Source of the DNA: Frankia sp. AiPa1
GTDB taxonomy: Bacteria; Actinomycetota; Actinomycetes; Frankiales; Frankiaceae
Length of the DNA: 64,000 nucleotides
Assembly (NCBI RefSeq): GCF_023243075.1
Contig: NZ_JALKFZ020000126.1
Span: 84,774-148,773, forward strand
Direction of reading: 5' to 3'
Shown here one piece after another: positions 17,988 to 28,522 of this stretch. A program made the position numbers and the translations under genes. The notes beneath the pieces were generated by a model. It did no database searches. It was not told the origin of the DNA and saw nothing but the letters and a program-made list of their open reading frames with translations. Each line of letters begins with the position of its first letter. Position 1 is the stretch's first letter.

Positions 17988-19406
17988 GTGGCTTCCGTAA
18001 CAGTGGTGCCGTCCAGCGCCGCGCCGCCGTCGCCGGCCGAAGCCGGGCCACACGCGCCGGAGGTCTCCGCTCCCGCGCGGCGGCCAGCGCCGCGAGGGCG
18101 CCTTCTGCGGTGGTGGGGGCTGGCCGGCTGGGTGCGCCGGCGGGCAGCCACCCCGCCGGGGCGGTTGCGGCTGGTCTCGACCGGGCTGGTGGCCGCGATC
18201 GTGCTGCTGTGGCTGGCGGCGTTCATCACCACGGTGGCCCGCCAGCGGGCGGTCGCCGACGTCCGGGACACCTCGGGCCCGGCGTTCGTGGCGGCGCAGC
18301 GGGTGCACGCCGACCTGTCCGAGGCCGATGCCAGCGCGGCCGCCGCGTTCCTGGCCGGCGGCGTCGAACCCGTCGCCCAGCGCCAGGCCTACCAGCGCAG
18401 CATCGCGCAGGCCTCGACGCAGGTCCTGCAACTGGCCCGGGCCCGGGTTCCCGCGTCCGTGCAGGGCGAACTGACGACCCTCGCGGGGCAGATCCCGGTG
18501 TACACCGGACTGGTCGATCAGGCGCGGGCGGACAACCGCCTCGGGTATGCGGTGGGCGGCGCCTACCTGCGGCAGGCCTCGACCCTGATGCAGACCACCA
18601 TCCTGCCCGCCGCGGACCGGCTGGCGGCGGCGGAGGCGGTCCGGGTCGACGACAGCTACGGTCGGGCGACGCGCTGGTGGCAGCCCACCCTGGTCGCGAT
18701 CACCGGGCTCGCGGCCCTGGGCGGCCTGGTCGTCGCGCAGGTGGCGCTGGCCCGGCGCACCCACCGCTACCTGAACGTCCCGCTGGTCGCGGCGACGGTC
18801 GTGACGGCCGTCTCGCTCGGGCTGACGCTCGCGGCGCTCTCGGTGGAACGTTCCCGGCTGGTCGAGGGACGCGATGGCGGGTTCGTGCCGATGACGGTCG
18901 TCGCGCAGGCCCGGGTACTGGCTCTGCGGGCCTGGGGCGACAGCAGCCTGTCCCTGATCGCCCACGGCGACGGCGCGGCCCAGGACGACGACGCCGTGCG
19001 CGCCACCGCCCGGCTCGGCTATGACGCCTCCGGCCGGCCGACCGGCACCGGGGTGCTGCCCGCGGCCGAGCAGCTCGGCGGGCCCGATGCCACAACCCGT
19101 GCGCACCTCGCCGAGTACTGGCAGGCGTACGCGGCGAAGGCCGGACAAATCCGCGCCGGAGCCTCCGCCCTCGGCGGCTTTCAGGAGGCCGTGCGCCTTG
19201 CCCTTGGTGACGGGACGACGGCCTTCCGCCAGTTCGACACCGCTGCCGACACCGCGCTCACCACCAGCCAGCACCGGTTCGACGCCAGGCTCACCTCCGC
19301 CGGCGACGCGCTGGGCGGCCTGGCCGTGCTGGTGAGCGTGGCCTTGGCGCTGGCCGCGGTCGGTGTCCTCGCCGGGTACCAGACGAGAATCGACGAGTTC
19401 CGATGA
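17988..19406 (+). CDS. glnX: GlnX-like four-helix membrane sensor of the PknG pathway
   Basis: The 472-residue protein has four predicted membrane helices at about 62-84, 235-255, 265-286 and 441-463. Large extracytoplasmic loops lie between helices 1-2 and 3-4. This is the layout of mycobacterial GlnX (Rv0412c), which links the binding protein GlnH outside to kinase PknG inside. The extracellular parts are Ala/Gln-rich and helical, as in sensor domains. GTG 17988 is preferred because TACGCT lies 13 bp upstream and the extra N-terminus from ATG 17895 looks non-coding. The next gene overlaps by 4 bp (ATGA). Confidence 0.75.
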   Translation: MASVTVVPSSAAPPSPAEAGPHAPEVSAPARRPAPRGRLLRWWGLAGWVRRRAATPPGRLRLVSTGLVAAIVLLWLAAFITTVARQRAVADVRDTSGPAFVAAQRVHADLSEADASAAAAFLAGGVEPVAQRQAYQRSIAQASTQVLQLARARVPASVQGELTTLAGQIPVYTGLVDQARADNRLGYAVGGAYLRQASTLMQTTILPAADRLAAAEAVRVDDSYGRATRWWQPTLVAITGLAALGGLVVAQVALARRTHRYLNVPLVAATVVTAVSLGLTLAALSVERSRLVEGRDGGFVPMTVVAQARVLALRAWGDSSLSLIAHGDGAAQDDDAVRATARLGYDASGRPTGTGVLPAAEQLGGPDATTRAHLAEYWQAYAAKAGQIRAGASALGGFQEAVRLALGDGTTAFRQFDTAADTALTTSQHRFDARLTSAGDALGGLAVLVSVALALAAVGVLAGYQTRIDEFR

Positions 19407-20383
19407 CGCCCCGCTGGTGGGTGCCCGCCGTCGTCCTGGTCGCGATGGGGGTCCTCGCGCTCACGGACCCGACGGTGCGCAGTGAGATGCCCGCCGCGGC
19501 CGAACCGCTGACGCCGCCCCGGCAACCGGCGCTGGCCATTCCAACACCGTCGTCCCGGCACACCGCCGACTGCGGCGATCTGACCGCGAGCCTGCGCCCG
19601 CACACCGGGCAGCCGGACGCGGCCCCTGCCACCGCGGCGCTGCGCCCCATCCTCGACCGCGGCTATCTGACGGTCGCCGTGCGGCCGGACACGCCGCCGT
19701 TCGCGTCCGTCGACGTGGATACCGGCGAGTTCACCGGCTTCGAGATCGACCTGGCGAAGGAGATCGGCCGGGCCTTGTTCGGCGCCGACGGCCATGTCCG
19801 CTTCCGGGCGGTGACCGCGGCCGAGCGCATCGACGTGGTCCGTCGCGGCGAGGTCGACCTGTCGGTGGCGACGGTCACCGTCACCTGCGCCCGCCGGGCC
19901 CAGGTGGACTTCTCCGCAGTGTACTACCAGGCGTCCAAGAACGTGCTCGTGCGGGCCTCGTCGCCCTACCGTTCGCTGGCCGACCTCGGCGGACGCCGAG
20001 TCTGCGCCGCCGTGGGAACCACCTCGCTGCAGCTGGTCGTCGACACCCCGAACCACCCCGTTCCCTACCCGGTCGCCAATGTCACCGACTGTCTGGTCGC
20101 CCTGCAGCAGGGCACGGTCGAGGGCGTCGTCAACGACGACACGGTGCTGGCCGGGATGGCGGCGCAGGACCCGCAGACCAGGATCACCGGGCCGAAGTCC
20201 CTCGACGTGCCCACGGCCATCGCGGTCGGCCGCGACCATCCGGAACTGACGAGGTTCGTCAACGGGGTACTGGCCCGGATGGCGGCCGATGGGAGCTGGG
20301 TCCGGCTCTATGCCGCCAACGGCCTGACCCAGGTGCTCGGCCCGGCCCTCGCCCCGCCCACCGCGCACTACCGGGACCGCTGA
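19403..20383 (+). CDS. glnH: GlnH-like amino acid binding protein, first copy
   Basis: The 326-residue protein is a type 2 periplasmic binding protein (RGYLTVAVRPDTPPF, GFEIDLAKEIGRALFG, VDFSAVYYQ), the fold of GlnH, which in mycobacteria senses aspartate/glutamate for PknG. The N-terminus has one hydrophobic segment without a lipobox Cys, so it may stay anchored or be secreted. Conserved cysteines (DCGDLTA, VTCARR, RRVCAAVG, VTDCLVAL) may form disulfides. It overlaps its neighbours by 4 and 1 bp, indicating coupled translation. No dedicated permease is nearby, which supports sensing rather than transport. Confidence 0.8.
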   Translation: MTPRWWVPAVVLVAMGVLALTDPTVRSEMPAAAEPLTPPRQPALAIPTPSSRHTADCGDLTASLRPHTGQPDAAPATAALRPILDRGYLTVAVRPDTPPFASVDVDTGEFTGFEIDLAKEIGRALFGADGHVRFRAVTAAERIDVVRRGEVDLSVATVTVTCARRAQVDFSAVYYQASKNVLVRASSPYRSLADLGGRRVCAAVGTTSLQLVVDTPNHPVPYPVANVTDCLVALQQGTVEGVVNDDTVLAGMAAQDPQTRITGPKSLDVPTAIAVGRDHPELTRFVNGVLARMAADGSWVRLYAANGLTQVLGPALAPPTAHYRDR

Positions 20384-21360
20384 TGCGCAGGGTTCTGGTG
20401 GTGGTGCTGGCGGCGGCGGTGGCCGCCGCTGTGGTCACGGGCTGCTCGACGGTGTCGAGCCGGCTGCCGGCGCAGGCGCGCCCGCTGAGTCTGCCCGCCT
20501 CGTCCTCAGCCGCGCCGCCCACCTCGGCCGCCCCGGTCGCGGGCTGCACCGATCCGCGGGCGAGCTGGCGCCCGGCCGCGACCCAGCCGACGCCGGGAGC
20601 GATGCCGTCCGGCTCGTTCATGGCGCGGATCGTCCGTCGCGGCTACCTACGGGTCGGGGTGCTGGGGGACTCCCCGCCCTTCGGGTCGATCAACGTGCTG
20701 TCCGGGCAGGCGGAGGGGTTTGACGTCGACATCGCGGACGAGATCGGTCGGGCGCTGTTCGGCTCCGACGGTCACGTTCGGCTGCGCACCATCACGAACG
20801 CGGAGCGGATCAACGTCGTCCGCGACGACGCGGTCGACCTGGTCGTCGCGACGATGTCGGTGACCTGCCAGCGCCGGACGCAGGTCGACTTCTCCTCCGT
20901 CTACTACGACGCGCGGCAACGGCTGCTCGTCCAGGCCGGGTCGGGCATCACCAGCCTCGCCGACCTCGACGGAAAGAAGGTGTGTGCCGCGGTCGGCACG
21001 ACCACGATCGCGCGGATCGCCCAGGGTGAGGGCACCGCCCACCCGCAGCCCTACCCGGTGACGAACGTCGCCGACTGTCTGGTCGCCCTCCAGCAGGGCC
21101 GGGTCGAGGCCGCCTCCAACGACGACACGGTCCTCGCCGGCATGGTCGCGCAGGACCCACACCTGCGGATCGTCGGACCGTCGCTGGAGGAGGAGCCGGA
21201 CGCGATCGCCATCAGCCTCGCGCACCCCGACTTCACCCGGTTCGTCAATGGCGTGCTCGCGCGGATCTTCGCCGACGGGACCTGGGCGCAGATCTACCGC
21301 CATCGGCTGGGGGAACTGGGCGCCGTCCCCGCCCCGCCGACGCCGAGGTATCGAGACTGA
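20383..21360 (+). CDS. glnH: GlnH-like amino acid binding lipoprotein, second copy
   Basis: The 325-residue protein is a paralogue of the gene just upstream, with the same landmarks (GYLRVGVLGDSPPF, GFDVDIADEIGRALFG, VDFSSVYYD, VCAAVGTT, VADCLVALQQG). Unlike the first copy it has a lipobox (VVTGC, Cys21), so it is a membrane-tethered lipoprotein. Its start overlaps the preceding stop by one base. Two binding proteins for one sensor could widen ligand range or tune affinity. Ligand-contact residues appear to differ between the copies (for example RPDTPPFASV versus LGDSPPFGSI). Confidence 0.8.
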   Translation: MRRVLVVVLAAAVAAAVVTGCSTVSSRLPAQARPLSLPASSSAAPPTSAAPVAGCTDPRASWRPAATQPTPGAMPSGSFMARIVRRGYLRVGVLGDSPPFGSINVLSGQAEGFDVDIADEIGRALFGSDGHVRLRTITNAERINVVRDDAVDLVVATMSVTCQRRTQVDFSSVYYDARQRLLVQAGSGITSLADLDGKKVCAAVGTTTIARIAQGEGTAHPQPYPVTNVADCLVALQQGRVEAASNDDTVLAGMVAQDPHLRIVGPSLEEEPDAIAISLAHPDFTRFVNGVLARIFADGTWAQIYRHRLGELGAVPAPPTPRYRD

Positions 21361-21387
21361 CATGACGGTGCCACCGGGACGATCGCG

Positions 21388-22614
21388 ATGATCGCCGAAG
21401 GGCTCTCCGGCGTGGACGCGTCCGTCGCGCGCCTGCGCGCGGCATCGACCGAGCTCGCCGCCACGCTGATCGAGCTCGACGCCCATCGGGGCCGGTCGTT
21501 GCTGGACCCGGCCCACTGCGCGGGGGCCACCGCCGCCCGCGCCACCGTCGCGCTCGACCGGCTGGCCTGGCTGTGGGACCGGTACCTGGCCCTGTTCGAC
21601 CTGCTCACCAGGGCGGACACCGCGGCGGCACGGCGGGGTGGACGGCGACGCGAGCAGCTCACCGATCTGCTGCGCACCGCCGAGGCCGCGGCCCACCCGG
21701 GCCCGCCCCATCCCGAACCAGAGGATCCTCCGCCGGGCAGCGGGGCGTCGGACGAGATGGGCCTGGCCGCGATTGCCAGAACCGTCGCTCGGGTACGCAC
21801 CGACTTCGACGCGGTGGTGAACGCTCACCAGGCTCATCTGGCGATCCTCGCCGGCGCCGAGGAACTGCTGGCCCGGCTCGTCGCCGAGGCCACCCGGATC
21901 GGCAGCCCGCCGCTGGCGGAGCTCGGCGCGGCCGCCGCGGCGCTGGCGCCGCTATCGGCGGCCATCGCCGCGGACCCGCTCGGCCTCGCGGCGCGGCAGC
22001 CGATCGAAGCCAGGGCGGCCCTCGACCGCGCCGCGGCCAGCATCGACCCGCTGGTCAGGGCCTACGACACCCTGGACGACGGGCTGCGCGATGCCGCCAC
22101 CCTGCTCGACACGGTGGTGGGCGTCGCCGCGGACGGCGAGCGGGACGCCGGCCGGGCCGCGGGCCGCATCCGCCTCGCCGAGGGCGAGCTGCTGCGCCTG
22201 CCCGAGGGCTGGCTGGACGATCCCGGTCACGGCCTGCGCCCCTGGCTGGAACGGCTGCGCGGGCTTGCCGCCGGCCCACCGCAGCGGCGCCTCGCCGCCG
22301 TGCGCGGCCTCGCCGCCTGGACCGCCGTCGCCGAGCAGGCACTGGCGCAGGCCCGGCACGTCGCCGAGGCGAACACACTCCCCTTGCGGCGGCGCGACGA
22401 GCTGCGCGGACTACTGGGAGCGCTGCGGCAGAAGGCGGTCGCGACCGGGCAGGCCGAGGACCCGGCGCTCGAGCAGAGCTACGCCGGCGCGCGCGACGTC
22501 CTGTACACCGCGCCGACGGATCTGACCCTGGCCCAGGACCGGGTTACCGACTACGCGTCGGCGCTGAACGGAGCGTGCCGCGCGAACAACGAGGGGCGGG
22601 GCGCGACGTCATGA
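21388..22614 (+). CDS. Helical protein of unknown function within the PknG operon
   Basis: The 408-residue product is Ala/Leu/Arg-rich and predicted almost entirely helical, with no membrane segment, signal peptide or motif I recognise. It sits between the GlnH-like genes and the kinase and overlaps the kinase start by 4 bp, so it is very probably part of the same pathway. Helical, possibly coiled-coil, content suggests a scaffold or adaptor, but this is a guess. ATG 21388 is the first start after the upstream stop; ATG 21362 is out of frame and hits a stop at once. Confidence 0.7.
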   Translation: MIAEGLSGVDASVARLRAASTELAATLIELDAHRGRSLLDPAHCAGATAARATVALDRLAWLWDRYLALFDLLTRADTAAARRGGRRREQLTDLLRTAEAAAHPGPPHPEPEDPPPGSGASDEMGLAAIARTVARVRTDFDAVVNAHQAHLAILAGAEELLARLVAEATRIGSPPLAELGAAAAALAPLSAAIAADPLGLAARQPIEARAALDRAAASIDPLVRAYDTLDDGLRDAATLLDTVVGVAADGERDAGRAAGRIRLAEGELLRLPEGWLDDPGHGLRPWLERLRGLAAGPPQRRLAAVRGLAAWTAVAEQALAQARHVAEANTLPLRRRDELRGLLGALRQKAVATGQAEDPALEQSYAGARDVLYTAPTDLTLAQDRVTDYASALNGACRANNEGRGATS

Positions 22615-24911
22615 CAGTGATCGCCTGTCCGGAGCCGGGCTGCCCGGGCGTCATCGAGGATGGTTACTGCACCGAGACGGGCCTGGCCTACCCGCCCCCC
22701 GCCAGCGGCGTCGCCTCCGACGGGACGGCGCCGGGCGGTCCGGGCGGTCCAGAACCCATCAACGCGATTCCCGCGACCACCAACGCGATCGGCGGAGGCG
22801 GGCGGCCGATCAGTCCCCAGGCGATGCCCGCCAGCGCGGGGCCGACCAGATCGTCCAGCCGGGGTGTGGCCGGCGGGTCGGTGCGTTCGCGTCCGTCGAC
22901 GCCCTCCGGTGGGCGACGGCGTGGCCTTGGCGCAGGAATCGTCCAGGTGCCGGAGCTACCCGCTCCCGATCCGACGGCGCGACTGCTGACCTCACCCAGC
23001 GTGCCCGAGCACCGGCGGTTCTGCCCGCGGGGCCATCCAGTCGGGCGGGCTCGCGGTGGCCGGCCGGGCCGCACGGTCGGGTTCTGCGGCGAGTGCCAGG
23101 CGCCGTTCTCGTTCGTCCCGGCGTTGCGTGCCGGTGACACCATCGGCGGCTACGAGATCGCCGGCGCGCTGGCCCACGGCGGTCAGGGTTGGATCTACCT
23201 GGCCCGGGACCGCTCGGTGGCCGACGACTTCTGGGTGGTACTCAAGGGCCTGCTCGACGAGGGCGACCCGGATGCGCGTGCCGCCGCCATCGCCGAACGG
23301 CGCTTTCTGGCCACCGTCGACCATCCGGGCATCGTCAAGATCTTCACCTTCGTCGAGCATGGCGGCACGGGCTACATCGTCATGGAGTACGTCGGCGGGA
23401 CGTCCCTGCGCGACCTGCTGAAGGACCGCCGGGCCGCGGCGGGGCGAACTGACCCGCTGCCCGCGCACCTGGCGATCTCGTACATCCTCGCCGTCCTGCC
23501 CGCGTTCACCTACCTGCACCGCGCCGGCCTGGTCTTCTGCGACTTCAAACCGGACAACGTCATGCTCAGCCGGGACACGGTCAAGCTGATCGACCTCGGC
23601 GCCGTCCGGCACCTCGACCAGCAGGGCGGCGCGGTCTACGGCACCAAGGGCTATCAGGCCCCGGAGGTGTCGGAGACCGGGCCGTCCCTCGCCTCCGACC
23701 TGTACACGGTGGGTCGTACTCTGGCCGCGCTGCTGCTGGACTTCCGCGGCAACACCAGCACCTACCGGCACAGCATCCCGCCCGCCGCCGACCATCCGGC
23801 GCTGGCCCGCTATGACTCGCTGTACCGCTTCCTGGTCAAGGCGACCGCCGTGCATCCGGACGACCGGTTCGTCTCCGCCGAGGAGATGCACGACGAGCTG
23901 GAGGGGGTGCTACGCGAGGTCGGGGCGGACGTCGCCGGCCGACCGTTCCGGTCGACCAGCCGGCGGTTCACCGGCGACGCCCATCCAACCGGGCGCGCCG
24001 CCGACGGCACCCCCGCCGGCCCGCCGTGGGTCGTCCTGCCGGTGCTGCTCGTCGATGACTCCGACCCGGCCGCGATCGCGCTCGCCCGGCTGCCCGCCGT
24101 CAACGCGGAGGAGCTCGAGCCGCTGCTGACCGCGGCCGGGATCGACGGGGTCGAGGTACGGCTACGGCTCATCCGGGCCCAGGTGGAGGCCGGCCGGTTC
24201 GGCCGGGCCCGGGACCTGCTGGACGCCCTCGAGTCCGACGACCCGTGGGAGTGGCGCGCCGCCTACTACCGGGGCATGATCAACCTTGCCGAAGGGGACA
24301 CCGCCGCCGCCCGCGGCTTCTTCGACCGGGTGTACGCGCAGGCGCCGGGCGAGCTGGCGCCCAAACTGGCGTTGGCGCACGCCGCCGAGGCCGACGGCGA
24401 CCTGGCGTCCGCCGAACGCCTGTACAACGTCGTGTCCAGCACGGACGACACCTTTACCAGTGCCGCGTTCGGCCTGGCCCGGGTGCGTGCGGCGGTCGGT
24501 GACCGGGTCGGTGCGGTTGCCGCCTACCGGCGGGTGGCGCCGGCCTCGGCCGCCTACGTGGACGCCCGGGCGGCGCTCGTCCGTCTGCTGGGAACGACCA
24601 CCGTCGCCGGCACGCCCTCACGGGACGATCTGGCCGAGGCCGCGCGCGTGCTGGAGACGCTCGACCTCGATGGGATTCGCCGGGTCGAGCTGACCCGTGA
24701 GCTGCTCACCGCCGCGGTGGACCTGATCGAACCCGGTCCGCTCGCGCCTGGCGACGACATCACGATCGCCGGCCGGCCGCTGCGCGGTCCCGACCTGCGG
24801 CTTGGCCTGGAACAGGTCTACCGGCAGGCGGCCCGCCTCGCGGGCAGCGAGGCCGAACGCCACCGCCTGGTCCAGGAAGCCAACCGGATCCGACCCTGGA
24901 CGCTTGTGTGA
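22611..24911 (+). CDS. pknG: PknG-like serine/threonine protein kinase with zinc knuckles and TPR domain
   Basis: The 766-residue protein matches PknG in order: an N-terminal Cys-rich segment (C6, C11, C20), a Pro/Gly-rich stretch, a rubredoxin-like knuckle (C138, H142, C159, C162), a kinase domain from ~168 to ~430, and a C-terminal TPR-like helical region. Kinase landmarks are GALAHGGQGWIYLA, Lys212 (VVLKG), FCDFKPDN with catalytic Asp311, and DLG with Asp328 in place of DFG, all as in PknG. The first knuckle pair is C-x3-H rather than C-x2-C. ATG 22611 overlaps the previous stop. A longer in-frame upstream reading lies inside the helical gene and is rejected. It is soluble and probably phosphorylates FHA proteins. 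Confidence 0.92.
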   Translation: MTVIACPEPGCPGVIEDGYCTETGLAYPPPASGVASDGTAPGGPGGPEPINAIPATTNAIGGGGRPISPQAMPASAGPTRSSSRGVAGGSVRSRPSTPSGGRRRGLGAGIVQVPELPAPDPTARLLTSPSVPEHRRFCPRGHPVGRARGGRPGRTVGFCGECQAPFSFVPALRAGDTIGGYEIAGALAHGGQGWIYLARDRSVADDFWVVLKGLLDEGDPDARAAAIAERRFLATVDHPGIVKIFTFVEHGGTGYIVMEYVGGTSLRDLLKDRRAAAGRTDPLPAHLAISYILAVLPAFTYLHRAGLVFCDFKPDNVMLSRDTVKLIDLGAVRHLDQQGGAVYGTKGYQAPEVSETGPSLASDLYTVGRTLAALLLDFRGNTSTYRHSIPPAADHPALARYDSLYRFLVKATAVHPDDRFVSAEEMHDELEGVLREVGADVAGRPFRSTSRRFTGDAHPTGRAADGTPAGPPWVVLPVLLVDDSDPAAIALARLPAVNAEELEPLLTAAGIDGVEVRLRLIRAQVEAGRFGRARDLLDALESDDPWEWRAAYYRGMINLAEGDTAAARGFFDRVYAQAPGELAPKLALAHAAEADGDLASAERLYNVVSSTDDTFTSAAFGLARVRAAVGDRVGAVAAYRRVAPASAAYVDARAALVRLLGTTTVAGTPSRDDLAEAARVLETLDLDGIRRVELTRELLTAAVDLIEPGPLAPGDDITIAGRPLRGPDLRLGLEQVYRQAARLAGSEAERHRLVQEANRIRPWTLV

Positions 24912-26014
24912 GCGGCCCTGGTGGTCTTGCCGACCGGGCGTCGTCGGCCTGCCCGTCCTGCGGCGAGGAGGCGCTTGCGGCCGACCGCTTCTGCGAGGCC
25001 TGCGGCGCCGCCCTGCACACCGACGCCCTGCACATCCCGGTCACGCCGCTCGGCTTGGCCGCCATGGTCGATGCGGCGGATGCAGCGGATCCAGCGGATC
25101 CAGCGGTCGCGGAACCGGCTGTCCAGCCTGGTCCGGATCCGGGGGCGGCACTGTCGCGGCCAGAGCCATGCGCGCAGTGCCAGGGCGTCGTGGTCGACGC
25201 CGAGGGGTACTGCCTGACGTGCGGTCTTCAGCGCAGCCGACCCGGATCCGGCCGGCCCGAGCGGACCGAGTTCGACCTTGGCCCGCTCGCGGGAGTCTCC
25301 GACCGCGGCCTGGTGCATCAGGCCAACGAGGATGCGATGGCCGCGTCCGAGGGCTCGGCCGGTGCGCTGATCGCGGTGGTGTGCGACGGCGTGTCCCGGG
25401 CCGTCGGCTCTGGCCCCGGCGCCCGGGCGGCGGCTGCCGCCGCGCTGGCGTCGCTGGCGAGAGCTGCCGGCCCGGCGGGAGACGCCATCCGCGCGGCGGC
25501 CGGTGCCGGGCAGGCGGCGATCGAGGCTGTGGCGGCATCCACCGGTGACGAGCCGTCCTGCACATTCGCGGCGGCCCTGTACGCGGGCGGGGTGCTGACC
25601 GTCGGCTGGCTCGGCGACAGCCGGGTCTACCTGCTCGACCAGACCGGCCCCCAGTTGCTGACCTTTGACGACACCGTCGCGGCGGCCGCCGCGCGCGAGG
25701 GCCTCATCCCGCCCGAAGCGGCGGAGACCGCACCCGGTGCCCATACGATCACCTCCTGGCTGGGCCTGAACAGCCGCCAACCCATCCCCCACGTCCGGAC
25801 CGCGCACCCGGTCGGCCCTGGCCGGGTTCTGGTCTGCACGGACGGTCTCTGGAACGACGCGTCGTCGCCCGGTGCGCTGGCCGCCCAGATCGCCGAGCTG
25901 CCCGGTGACGCCTCCGCGGCCGAGACCGCCCGCCACCTGGTCGCCGCCGCCCTGCGCGCCGGCGGCCGGGACAACATCACCGTCGTCGTCATGGATATCC
26001 CCGGGAGAGCCTGA
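24908..26014 (+). CDS. PP2C-family protein phosphatase with two N-terminal zinc ribbons
   Basis: The 368-residue protein starts with two zinc ribbons (CPSCG...CEACG near residues 15-33 and CAQCQ...CLTCG near 85-102) joined by an Ala/Asp/Pro repeat, then a PP2C domain from about 118. Metal-site motifs are present: VHQANEDA, VCDGVS (Asp160), WLGDSRVYLL, VCTDGLWN and GGRDNITVVV. It is the natural antagonist of the kinase upstream, whose stop it overlaps by 4 bp (GTGA). In mycobacteria the PknG locus has no phosphatase inside it, so this pairing is informative. Confidence 0.9.
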   Translation: MSGPGGLADRASSACPSCGEEALAADRFCEACGAALHTDALHIPVTPLGLAAMVDAADAADPADPAVAEPAVQPGPDPGAALSRPEPCAQCQGVVVDAEGYCLTCGLQRSRPGSGRPERTEFDLGPLAGVSDRGLVHQANEDAMAASEGSAGALIAVVCDGVSRAVGSGPGARAAAAAALASLARAAGPAGDAIRAAAGAGQAAIEAVAASTGDEPSCTFAAALYAGGVLTVGWLGDSRVYLLDQTGPQLLTFDDTVAAAAAREGLIPPEAAETAPGAHTITSWLGLNSRQPIPHVRTAHPVGPGRVLVCTDGLWNDASSPGALAAQIAELPGDASAAETARHLVAAALRAGGRDNITVVVMDIPGRA

Positions 26015-27365
26015 TGGTGTCGTTCCGTTGCGAGGTACATCAGAACCCCTACCTGCCCGAGGACGGCACGCAGGTCGACGCGGTGGTCACCGTCACCGTC
26101 ACCGCCGACGTCGACGGCGCCGGGCCGGCTGCCACGGCCAGACCCGCGCACGGCGAGGCCGCCGGTACTGCCGCCGGGGACCCTGCCGGTGCTGGTACCG
26201 GGCGGGCGGCCGGAGGCGGGCCGGATGCGGTGGAGGTCATCCTGCTGGACTGCTCCGGGTCGATGTCCGGTGGCCGCAAGATGGCGGAAGCCCAGCGGGC
26301 GGCGGCGGTCGCGGTGGACACGCTGCGTGATGGTGTCGGGTTCGCCGTGATCTGCGGCACCTCCGGCGCGAGCATGATCTATCCGGACGAGGGCCTCGCC
26401 ATCGTCTCCGACCGCACCCGGCAGGAGGCGAAGGCCAGGATCGGGACGCTGGCGGCGGGTGGTGGCACCGCGATCGGCGCCTGGCTGCGGGCGGCCCGCG
26501 CGCTGATGCTGCTCGCGCCCGACGCCATCCACCACGCCCTGCTGCTCACCGACGGGCAGAACAACGAGCCCCCGGACACGCTCGCCGAGGCCCTGGCCGC
26601 CTGCGAGGGCGTCTTCCAGTGCGACGCCCGGGGCGTCGGCGCGGACTGGAAGGTCGACGAGCTGCGGCTGATCGCCACCGCTCTGCTGGGCAGCGTCGCC
26701 CTGTTGCGGCAACCGGCGGACATCGCCGCCGACTTCCAGGCGGTGATCCAGACCGTCATGGATCGCGGGGTGCGGGACGTCCGCCTGCGGATCTGGGCCC
26801 CGCGGGGCGCCCGGATCCGGTTCGTCCGGCAGGTCTCGCCGCAGATCGACGAGCTGACCGGCCGGGCCGTCGCCGTCAGTGACCTCGTTCAGGACTATCC
26901 GACGGGTGCGTGGGGATCGGAGACGCGGGACTACCACGTGTGTGTCGACGTGCCGCCCGCCCCGGTCGGCGGCCGACGCCTGGCCGCCCGGATCAGCCTG
27001 CTCGACGGCGAACAGACGCTCTCCACCACCAAGGTCGAGGTGATCTGGACCGACGATTCGGTGGAGTCCACCCGGATCAACGAGGTCGTCGCCCATTACA
27101 CCGGGCAGGCGGAACTGGCTCGCGCCATCCAGGACGGGATCCGCGCCCGGCAGGCCGGGGACGAGGACAGCGCCGTCACCGCACTCGGCCGGGCGGCTCA
27201 GCTCGCCGCCGCCGCCGGCGACGAGCTGACCCTGCGCCGGCTGGAAAAGGTCGTTGAGATCGTCGATGCGCAGACCGGCCAGGTTCGCCCGCGCCACAGT
27301 GTCGAGAAGCTCGACGAGATGGACCTCGACGCGTCGTCCACGCTGACCGTCACCCCGAAGACGCC

Positions 27366-27369
<4 letters not shown>
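26014..27369 (+). CDS. von Willebrand factor A domain protein
   Basis: The 451-residue cytosolic protein has a complete metal-ion-dependent adhesion site: DCSGSMS (Asp79, Ser81, Ser83), a conserved Thr in GGGTAIGAW, and Asp in LLLTDGQNNEP. A beta-rich region (VRLRIWAPRGARI) and a helical TPR-like tail follow. VWA proteins mediate metal-dependent protein-protein contacts. Here the gene overlaps the phosphatase by one base and the FHA gene by four, so the product likely joins a signalling complex with them. Whether it is a kinase substrate cannot be seen. Confidence 0.85.
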
Positions 27370-28286
<917 letters not shown>

Positions 28287-28522
28287 CCTACCGGGACGGC
28301 CCCGGCCGCCACCCTGACCGATTCCACGTCCGCGCCGGTCAGCGCCGATGTGAAGCCGGATTGGGAGCCCGCCCGAGCCCACTGTCCTATCGCGCAGGCC
28401 GGCCTTATCGTCCTCTTTCGTCGGCTTTCAGTCAAAGGCCGGCCAAGGTCGATCGGACCGCATATGCTCGCGGCCAATCGGCGGGGCTGATCGGCCGATC
28501 TCGCTCTGAGGGGGAGAAAAAC

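Noticed and set aside
21573..22610. N-terminal extension of the kinase by ~346 codons
   Set aside because: The extension lies out of frame over the helical gene, is Arg/Pro/Gly-rich, and a proper ATG at 22611 overlaps the upstream stop.
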